6,030 nt of DNA from an uncultured Lachnospiraceae bacterium. Lineage in GTDB: Bacteria; Bacillota_A; Clostridia; Lachnospirales; Lachnospiraceae. The translations under genes and the position numbers were made by a program. Shown here piece by piece: positions 1 to 4,530 of this stretch. The stretch spans positions 1 through 6,030 of the forward strand of contig CADAHD010000149.1 in NCBI GenBank assembly GCA_902787595.1, given 5' to 3'. Position 1 is the first letter of the stretch. Each line of letters begins with the position of its first letter. Under the pieces are notes generated by a model, which worked only from the letters and a program-made list of their open reading frames with translations, was not told the DNA's origin and did not search any database.

Positions 1-816
1 GCGCTCCTTCATATACAGGCCGTAGATATAAAGTATATGATCACCTGTGATCACATTGCCCTTTTCATCCACGCAGAGGCAGCGGTCCGCATCTCCGTCG
101 TAGGCAAAGCCCACATCCAGGCCTTTCTCCACAACGAACTTCTGACGATGTTCGATATGGGTGGAACCGCAGTCTGTATTGATATTGTATCCGTCGGGGC
201 TGTCGTTCATGACATAGGTCTTTGCGCCCAGCGCATCAAATACTCCCTTTGCTATCTGCCATGCAGCACCGTTGGCCACATCCAGTCCTACCTTAACATC
301 CTTAAAGCTGTACTTGGACATGGAGATCAGATAACCGATATAACGGTTACGTCCTGCCACATAGTCTACCGTTCGGCCTATAGCGTCACGCTCTGCTACG
401 GGTATCTCGATCTTGCCGTCGATATAATCCTCTACCTTTAAGATGGTCTCTTCATCCATCTTCTCGCCCTTGCCGTTTAAGAGCTTGATACCGTTATCAT
501 AGTAAGGATTGTGTGATGCGGAGATCATGATACCGCAGTCAAAATCATCAACACGTGTGATGTAAGCCACCGAAGGAGTGGTAGTAACGTGCATGATATA
601 AGCATCCGCTCCCGATGCCATAAGGCCGGTGCACAGTGCATATTCAAACATATAGCTTGAACGTCTGGTATCCTTGCCTATGACGATCTTTGCTTTCTTT
701 CCTTTCTTTGCTCCGTAATACCAGCCCAGGAAGCGGCCGATCTTTATGGCATGATCAAATGTCAGATTCTTGTTAGCCTCGCCACGAAAGCCGTCTGTTC
801 CGAAATATTTACCCAT
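1..816 (-). CDS. glmM: Phosphoglucosamine mutase GlmM (3' end cut by window edge)
   Basis: GlmM interconverts glucosamine-6-phosphate and glucosamine-1-phosphate in the cytoplasm, a step toward UDP-GlcNAc, peptidoglycan and other glycans. The first 272 codons are present and the frame runs off the window at base 1. Bacterial GlmM is about 445-450 residues, so the C-terminal sugar- and phosphate-binding part is outside. Visible hallmarks are the N-terminal KYFGTDGFRGEAN motif (residues 3-15), the catalytic phosphoserine loop ISASHNPY with Ser101, and the metal-binding loop YDGDADR with Asp240, Asp242 and Asp244. The ATG at 816 is followed by this conserved N-terminus and preceded by GAGG at 827-830, spacing 10. 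The gene overlaps the upstream acetyltransferase by 8 bases (ATGGGTAA), which implies translational coupling. A related phosphomannomutase is possible, but the N-terminal motif and the amino-sugar neighbours favour GlmM. Confidence 0.93.
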   Translation of the reverse strand, partial: MGKYFGTDGFRGEANKNLTFDHAIKIGRFLGWYYGAKKGKKAKIVIGKDTRRSSYMFEYALCTGLMASGADAYIMHVTTTPSVAYITRVDDFDCGIMISASHNPYYDNGIKLLNGKGEKMDEETILKVEDYIDGKIEIPVAERDAIGRTVDYVAGRNRYIGYLISMSKYSFKDVKVGLDVANGAAWQIAKGVFDALGAKTYVMNDSPDGYNINTDCGSTHIEHRQKFVVEKGLDVGFAYDGDADRCLCVDEKGNVITGDHILYIYGLYMKER

Positions 817-1474
817 TCTCTCTTTTCCTCACTATCTCTCCGTTATTTTTCCAGATGGAATTCTCGGGCACCACGCCGCGCACGCAGGAAGTGGGATATA
901 CATTGGAATTCCTTCCCACTACAGTACCGGGATTGCAGACGCTGTTGCAGCCCACTTCCACATGATCGCCCAGCATAGCGCCGAACTTCTTGATGCCGGT
1001 TTCCATCTCTTCGGTACCGTTATGTACCACAACCAGCTTTTTATCGGACTTCACATTGGAAGTGATGGAACCTGCGCCCATATGTGAATAATATCCAAGT
1101 ATAGAATCTCCTACATAATTATAATGAGGAGTCTGAACATGATCAAAAAGTATCACGTTCTTAAGCTCTACCGAATTACCCACAACGCAGTCTGCTCCTA
1201 CCAGAGCCGAACCGCGTATGAATGCGCAGTGGCGCACTTCGGTATTAGGTCCTATGATGCAGGGAGCGCCCAGATAAGCGCTGGGGAAGATCTTTGCAGT
1301 CTTGTGCACCCATACATGCTCCTCACGCTCTTCATATTCATCTCCCAGAGTGGGCCCCAGTTCAAGTATAAATTCCTTTATGCCCTTAAGCGCTTCCCAG
1401 GGATAAGTGAACTGAAGCAGGTAATCTTTAGCCAATGTATGATCCAGGTCATACAGATCTTTGATCGTATACAT
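809..1474 (-). CDS. Stand-alone GlmU-type left-handed beta-helix acyltransferase (probable glucosamine-1-phosphate N-acetyltransferase)
   Basis: A 221-residue protein resembling only the C-terminal acetyltransferase half of GlmU. The expected reaction is acetyl-CoA + GlcN-1-P -> GlcNAc-1-P. Residues about 55-205 are hexapeptide repeats of a left-handed beta-helix (for example YLGAPCIIGPNTEVRHCAFI and SALVGADCVVGNSVEL). His117 in TPHYNYVGDS aligns with the catalytic His of E. coli GlmU (NHLTYLGD), followed by GYYSHMGAGSITSN, the counterpart of NVNIGAGTITCN. The roughly 55-residue N-terminal segment is helical and is not the 230-residue nucleotidyltransferase domain of full GlmU, so UDP transfer must come from another protein. 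Start ATG 1474 has AGAGAGG at 1482-1488, spacing 7. The gene begins 1 base after the nagB stop and overlaps glmM by 8 bases. Such proteins are often labelled UDP-GlcNAc pyrophosphorylase, which the missing domain does not support. Substrate is inferred from homology and neighbours. Confidence 0.85.
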   Translation of the reverse strand: MYTIKDLYDLDHTLAKDYLLQFTYPWEALKGIKEFILELGPTLGDEYEEREEHVWVHKTAKIFPSAYLGAPCIIGPNTEVRHCAFIRGSALVGADCVVGNSVELKNVILFDHVQTPHYNYVGDSILGYYSHMGAGSITSNVKSDKKLVVVHNGTEEMETGIKKFGAMLGDHVEVGCNSVCNPGTVVGRNSNVYPTSCVRGVVPENSIWKNNGEIVRKRENG

Positions 1475-1475
1475 C

Positions 1476-2267
1476 TTATAACCTCTCTTTCTTCTCGATA
1501 TCCAGGAAGTACTTATATGTATCTACGGTAAGCTCGCCGCAGGCTTCTTCATCGCAGGCAATGATGGCTCCGTTATGCATCTGCAGCGCAGAGCAGGTCC
1601 ACTTCTGGCTGACGCCGCCTTCTACGGTAGCTGCCAGCGCGCGCGCCTTATTATGACCGGAGATCAGCACCAGCACCTCTTTTGAATCTGTCACGGTACC
1701 TATGCCTACGGAAAGCGCCTTTGCGGGAACCTTCTCCGGATCGTTGCCGAAGAATCTGCTGTTGACTATCCTTGTGTCGGTGGTCAGATCACGCACGCCG
1801 GTGCGGGATGTGAGGCTGGTATAAGGCTCATTAAATGCCAGATGGCCGTCAACGCCTATACCACCCATAAAAAGATCGATGCCGCCGTAGGAAGCTATCT
1901 TCTCCTCGTATCTTGCGCACTCACCCTCGGGATCGTCCGTCATGCCGTTTAAGATATTGATATTTTCCGGCTTCATATCCACCAGATGGTTGAACAGATT
2001 GTCATGCATAAAATACCAGTAGCTCTGGTCATGCTCGCGGGGAAGCCCCAGATATTCGTCCATATTGAAGGTCACAACATTGGCAAAGGAAAGCTCTCCT
2101 GCCTTGTTCATGCGCACCAGCTCCTTATATACGCCTATGGGTGAAGATCCCGTAGGAAGGCCCAGTACGAAAGGACGCGCCTCTTTATGTCCGTTTATCT
2201 TAGCTGCGATATAATTTGCAGCCCATTTACACATCTTATCGTAATCATCCTGAATAACGACTCTCAT
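1476..2267 (-). CDS. nagB: Glucosamine-6-phosphate deaminase NagB
   Basis: NagB catalyses GlcN6P + H2O <-> fructose-6-phosphate + NH3, usually in amino-sugar breakdown; the reaction is reversible. The protein has 263 residues (E. coli 266) and is intact. Signatures are LGLPTGSSPIGVYKEL (35-50), TFNMDEYLGLP with catalytic Asp70, and GGIGVDGHLAFNEP (135-148) with Asp140, His142 and Glu147, matching E. coli Asp141/His143/Glu148. At the E. coli GlcNAc6P allosteric site, Arg158 corresponds to Gly157 and Lys160 to Arg159 here, suggesting loss or change of allostery. Start ATG 2267 follows AGAGGAG at 2279-2285; the 11-base spacing from the AGGAG core is slightly long. The gene is first in an operon with the acetyltransferase and glmM, both biosynthetic, and lies behind a glmS-class ribozyme. 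A biosynthetic (aminating) role or dual use is therefore plausible. Identity is firm; direction of flux is inferred. Confidence 0.95.
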   Translation of the reverse strand: MRVVIQDDYDKMCKWAANYIAAKINGHKEARPFVLGLPTGSSPIGVYKELVRMNKAGELSFANVVTFNMDEYLGLPREHDQSYWYFMHDNLFNHLVDMKPENINILNGMTDDPEGECARYEEKIASYGGIDLFMGGIGVDGHLAFNEPYTSLTSRTGVRDLTTDTRIVNSRFFGNDPEKVPAKALSVGIGTVTDSKEVLVLISGHNKARALAATVEGGVSQKWTCSALQMHNGAIIACDEEACGELTVDTYKYFLDIEKKERL

Positions 2268-2308
2268 ATTATAAAATTCTCCTCTTTTGTGTGGTGTAGC
2301 GCAGTAAT

Positions 2309-2440
2309 AAAAGAGTCTCTGTTACAGTCTTGATTCTGCTTTTTACCCTCTTTCTTTCGACCCCTGCGAAGGCCGCAGCAGCACCCGCCGAATCTTTCGA
2401 TAGCTGCTGTCCTCGTCAACCCTTTACGGTCCCGGCGCTA
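2309..2440 (-). ncRNA. glmS-class self-cleaving ribozyme in the nagB leader
   Basis: RNA read from 2440 down to 2309. It opens with U A/GCGCC, the glmS cleavage site, predicted between A2439 and G2438. UUGACGAGG follows at 2411-2419; by alignment with the Thermoanaerobacter ribozyme G2417 is the catalytic guanine (its G40). P3 is CAGCAGC (2403-2409) with GCUGCUG (2376-2382), 7 perfect pairs enclosing the conserved UAUCGA...UUCGGCGGGU core, whose GGCG can pair with CGCC after the cleavage site. P3.1 is CGGCC (2371-2375) with GGUCG (2358-2362). P4 is GAAAGAG (2348-2354) with CUCUUUU (2309-2315), holding the conserved GGUAAAA and AGAG internal segments and a short P4.1 (2336-2339 with 2324-2327). 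P1 is only about 2-3 pairs with loop GUAAAG. Known glmS ribozymes use GlcN6P as cofactor and self-cleave, exposing the mRNA to decay. The Shine-Dalgarno of nagB begins about 24 bases downstream. Confidence 0.95.
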
Positions 2441-2476
2441 ACACATTTCCGATGTCCTCCAGGCAGAAATTGTGTT
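2440..2476 (-). other. Leader hairpin abutting the ribozyme cleavage site, with a 2-codon ORF
   Basis: In the RNA, AACACAAUUUC (2466-2476) can pair with GGAAAUGUGUU (2440-2450) with one A-A mismatch and one G-U pair, closing a 15-nt loop that carries GGAGG (2456-2460). The stem ends one nucleotide before the -1 base of the ribozyme. Within the 3' arm lies AUG UGU UAG (2438-2446), preceded by GGAGG at 9-base spacing. The ribozyme is predicted to cut between the A and G of that UAG. The pairing and the mini-ORF are visible in sequence; any function is speculative. Confidence 0.4.
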
Positions 2477-2489
2477 TTAAACGGTAAAA

Positions 2490-2518
2490 ATTATACACTA
2501 ATACACTATATATTGCAA
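2490..2518 (-). promoter_or_regulatory. Sigma-A-type promoter of the ribozyme-nagB operon
   Basis: On the minus strand, -35 TTGCAA (2513-2518; TTGACA consensus, 4 of 6) and a perfect -10 TATAAT (2490-2495) are separated by exactly 17 bases. The predicted start site is around 2482-2485, giving a leader of about 215 nt with the ribozyme cleavage site about 45 nt in. The -35 box starts 9 bases past the stop codon of the upstream membrane protein gene. The spacer and -10 contain a tandem 8-base repeat, TAGTGTAT twice (2493-2508). Confidence 0.85.
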
Positions 2519-2526
2519 GTTTACCA

Positions 2527-3738
2527 TTACCAGTCGCTGTCCCAGTCGGTGGAACCTGAATCCCAGCTGTCACTGCTCCAGTCCCAATCATAATCGTCCG
2601 ATGAACTGTCACTGTTTGTCCCCCACCAGTCGTCATCCTCATCTTCGGATGCGTTATATTGGTCCATGTACTCCCGGTACATGGGCGTATCTTCGAAATC
2701 CGTGAGCTGCGTTTCGCTGTCCCATTCGGGTGTATACCAGAAATCCCCGGCAAGGCTTCCATGCATAAGACTCTCCGGAAGCATATCATCCGGTACGACC
2801 GTCCAGTCGTTATCATCGGTATCAAAGTAATACCAGTCCTCATTCTGCGTTATGCCATTATGATAATAAACCGTATCGTCATAATCATAGTAGCCCCTGT
2901 CAACCCATGACCCGTGCTGATAATCCTTATACGCCAGGCTATCCGCTACATCATATGCGCCATACGAACTGTCATAGTCTTCGCCCAGGAAATACTGCTT
3001 TGCCGTCTTTCTTTTCTCCAGCTCCTCATCAGACCCCGTAAGAAAATCCAGCATTACCCAGTCTTTTGTATCCCGGTCATACCTGGCCCAATACCACCGG
3101 CTTTCTTCACAATGATAATACAGTTCACCATTATACTTATAATAGCCCACATACGGAATGGACATTTTTTTATGTATCTTTACGGCAGCAATTATACCGA
3201 TGACCACGGCAATAACAGCCAGCAGAACAATGCCGGCGGTCTTTAAATCCTTTTTGATCTTCTGAGCCTCTTCCGGCGATAATTCAGCCTTCTGATCCTT
3301 CTCCGGCAGTGTTGGTTTTAATTCCGAAGGAGACAGCGATCTTTCCGCCGCAGCAGCTTTATTAACCGCTCTGCCCTTTTGTTCAAGTATTTCCTGCTTA
3401 AGGCGGGTCAGTAGTTCATTGACTGCATACGCTTCATCTGTTCCCTCATATCTTACCGCGCGTGAACCGTCCGCCTTATTTTTATAGACTATGCATTTGC
3501 CCTTCTCATCTTTATAAATGCCAAAGGCCTTTGAGCCTTTATAATCCCTGCCGATGAAGAACCTGGTCACTTCTTCATCAGGAAGGCCCTTAGCTTTATA
3601 CCATTCTTTTAAGCCCTCTATGGTAGTGGGCTGGTCGTCAGTGCTTCTGCGGACATTGTTATTAGTGCCTCCGCAGTTGGGACACTTTTCCAATGTATCG
3701 TCAAACATCGATCCGCAGTATTCACATTTGATCTTCAT
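2527..3738 (-). CDS. Zinc-ribbon single-pass membrane protein with duplicated aromatic-rich domain and acidic tail, function unknown
   Basis: A 403-residue protein I do not recognise as a named family. In order: a zinc ribbon with Cys5-Cys8 and Cys19-Cys22 (CEYCG...CPNCGG); a soluble segment to about 165, partly charged and helical; one hydrophobic span at 168-187 (AGIVLLAVIAVVIGIIAAVK) flanked by lysines; then a Tyr/Trp/Asp-rich C-terminal half. That half holds two related units of about 80 residues (198-277 and 282-363), starting GYYKYNGELYYH and GYYDYDDTVYYH. It ends in an Asp/Ser/Trp tail (364-403). There is no N-terminal signal peptide, so the ribbon is probably cytoplasmic and the repeat half outside (inference). 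Start ATG 3738 has AGGGAG at 3746-3751, spacing 7; a 6-bp inverted repeat lies just upstream (3754-3773). It is likely co-oriented with, possibly co-transcribed with, the smaller genes upstream. No terminator is visible before the nagB promoter. Confidence 0.85.
   Translation of the reverse strand: MKIKCEYCGSMFDDTLEKCPNCGGTNNNVRRSTDDQPTTIEGLKEWYKAKGLPDEEVTRFFIGRDYKGSKAFGIYKDEKGKCIVYKNKADGSRAVRYEGTDEAYAVNELLTRLKQEILEQKGRAVNKAAAAERSLSPSELKPTLPEKDQKAELSPEEAQKIKKDLKTAGIVLLAVIAVVIGIIAAVKIHKKMSIPYVGYYKYNGELYYHCEESRWYWARYDRDTKDWVMLDFLTGSDEELEKRKTAKQYFLGEDYDSSYGAYDVADSLAYKDYQHGSWVDRGYYDYDDTVYYHNGITQNEDWYYFDTDDNDWTVVPDDMLPESLMHGSLAGDFWYTPEWDSETQLTDFEDTPMYREYMDQYNASEDEDDDWWGTNSDSSSDDYDWDWSSDSWDSGSTDWDSDW
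2650..3147 (-). repeat. Internal tandem duplication of an about 80-residue domain
   Basis: Residues 198-277 (bases 2908-3147) and 282-363 (bases 2650-2895) of the membrane protein align along their length. GYYKYNGELYYH matches GYYDYDDTVYYH; RWYWARYDRDTKDW matches DWYYFDTDDNDW; the later parts share an E-D/W-D-S ... aromatic pattern ending YKDYQH / YREYMDQ. The copies are diverged at the DNA level, so this is an old domain duplication, not a recent one. Confidence 0.7.
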
Positions 3739-3753
3739 GTCTTTACTCCCTGT

Positions 3754-3773
3754 GGCTTAACTCATCATAAGCC
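3754..3773. repeat. Inverted repeat just upstream of the membrane protein RBS
   Basis: GGCTTA and TAAGCC arms of 6 bp around an 8-base loop, ending 2 bases before the AGGGAG ribosome binding site of the 403-residue gene. It could fold in the mRNA leader. There is no T-run after it, so it is not a terminator. It may be chance. The rest of the 106-base gap (3739-3844) holds nothing I can support; a TTGTAA/TATATG pair with 18-base spacing is too weak to call a promoter. Confidence 0.3.
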
Positions 3774-3844
3774 CTTCCGTCACTCATAAATTTCATATAT
3801 CATGCAATTTCAAGTGCTTACAAGCAGAATCGGGAATTCGCTTT

Positions 3845-4255
3845 TCATAAGTTTCTGCCCCTGAAGAATATTTTTCTGATATGGGATAGCAATCCAAAAA
3901 GAATATTATGGTCGGTTCTGAATTTCCTTTTCCGGCGTTCTTTAGCCAGCTTTTCATAGTATCTGTCAGAAAGCCCTCTGGCTTTTGCTGCATCCTGCCT
4001 GGCTTCCTCCATTAGATGTCGTGCAGTCAGCCTATACTTTTTAGCATTTTCCCATTCCCTTCTCTCCCAGCACTCATCTGCCAGAACTTGATATTTTTCT
4101 GCTTTTTCCCTTTTCCGATAAGCCTCTGCAGAAATGCCCTCAAGTTCCATTCTTTCATCATCCGGAAGCCCCGGGTAACCGTAAGAATAAGAGAAACCTG
4201 TAAAAGAGTTTCTCTGCCTCTGTTTTCTTTTATTTTCTTTGTTTAAATATGCCAT
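3845..4255 (-). CDS. Small basic helical protein, function unknown
   Basis: A 136-residue protein that I do not recognise. The first 15 residues are very basic (NKENKRKQRQR), followed by an aromatic/Gly stretch (FTGFSYSYGYPGLPDDER, 18-35). A long charged region, about 42-112, is rich in Glu, Lys, Arg and Ala and looks like two helices or a coiled coil (AYRKREKAEKYQVLADECW; WENAKKYRLTARHLMEEA). The C-terminus, 117-134, is amphipathic and basic (ILFGLLSHIRKIFFRGR) and might touch a membrane. No catalytic motif or signal peptide is seen. Start ATG 4255 has only a weak ribosome binding site (AGGAT at 4269-4273, or AGAAG nearer). It lies 26 bases after the stop of the 56-residue gene, so translation may depend on coupling or read-through transcription from the operon. 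Gene reality is supported by consistent composition and position in a same-strand run. Confidence 0.65.
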   Translation of the reverse strand: MAYLNKENKRKQRQRNSFTGFSYSYGYPGLPDDERMELEGISAEAYRKREKAEKYQVLADECWERREWENAKKYRLTARHLMEEARQDAAKARGLSDRYYEKLAKERRKRKFRTDHNILFGLLSHIRKIFFRGRNL

Positions 4256-4281
4256 AATCTTCTATATGATCCTGCATGCTA

Positions 4282-4452
4282 CTAAGACTCTTCTTTGTAC
4301 TTTTTGCGATTGTTTCTAATACCTTTCAATATGTTCAGATTATCTTTAATATCTTCTTCTGTGATTTCGGATGCTGTAGTGTTAATCCAATCAGAGAACT
4401 CTCCTCTTATTATTTTTTCATCCTTGAATTTATTTACTTCTGAATTGGGCAT
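4282..4452 (-). CDS. Small acidic/charged protein of 56 residues, function unknown
   Basis: A short gene starting ATG at 4452 and ending TAG at 4282. It begins MPNSEVNKFKDEKIIRGEFS and is predicted to be mostly helical and very charged (DWINTTASEITEEDIKDNL, then a basic GIRNNRKKYKEES end). A strong AAAGGAG at 4461-4467, spacing 8, supports it as a genuine start. It lies 78 bases after the 486-residue gene and 26 bases before the 136-residue gene, all on one strand, consistent with one transcript. No known family is recognised, and there is no signal peptide or membrane span. It could be an adaptor or antitoxin-like small protein, but nothing in the sequence shows this. Confidence 0.65.
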   Translation of the reverse strand: MPNSEVNKFKDEKIIRGEFSDWINTTASEITEEDIKDNLNILKGIRNNRKKYKEES

Positions 4453-4505
4453 ACTTACTTCTCCTTTACATATTATTCAATCTCAGCCAACTTTCCCCGC
4501 CTTCT

Positions 4506-4523
4506 TATTGATGATAATCAATA
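4506..4523. repeat. AT-rich inverted repeat after the LRR gene
   Basis: Minus-strand TATTGAT-TATC-ATCAATA gives 7-bp arms with a 4-base loop, starting 8 bases after the stop codon of the 486-residue gene. It is weak (one G-C pair per arm) and lacks a following T-run, so it is not a convincing terminator. It may be a minor mRNA 3' hairpin or chance. Confidence 0.3.
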
Positions 4524-4530
4524 GACTGTC

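Noticed and set aside
38..53. TGATCA-CCTG-TGATCA symmetric sequence
   Set aside because: It lies inside the conserved glmM coding frame (VITGDH) and is explained by codons.
37..441. Plus-strand open frame of 134 codons
   Set aside because: Antisense shadow of glmM, whose conserved motifs lie in the minus-strand frame over the same bases.
751..1531. Several plus-strand open frames
   Set aside because: They overlap the acetyltransferase and glmM antisense, have no family resemblance and no clear ribosome binding sites.
2309..2440. Other leader RNA classes (T-box, metabolite riboswitch, transcription attenuator)
   Set aside because: The order and sequence of conserved blocks match the glmS ribozyme specifically, and there is no T-box motif or terminator stem with a T-run before nagB.
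2330..2593. Plus-strand open frame with a hydrophobic N-terminus
   Set aside because: It is antisense to the ribozyme and the membrane protein tail; the apparent signal peptide is a by-product of the ribozyme sequence.
2424..2843. Minus-strand open frame of 139 codons
   Set aside because: It is out of frame inside the 403-residue gene and runs through the promoter into the ribozyme; composition looks like a shadow.
3793..3993. Minus-strand open frame of 66 codons that could be a frameshifted end of the 136-residue protein
   Set aside because: It starts inside that gene in another frame with no ribosome binding site, and the 136-residue frame already ends naturally; no evidence of a frameshift.
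4506..4523. Hairpin as a rho-independent terminator for the LRR gene
   Set aside because: The stem is AT-rich and no T-run follows, so it is listed only as an inverted repeat.
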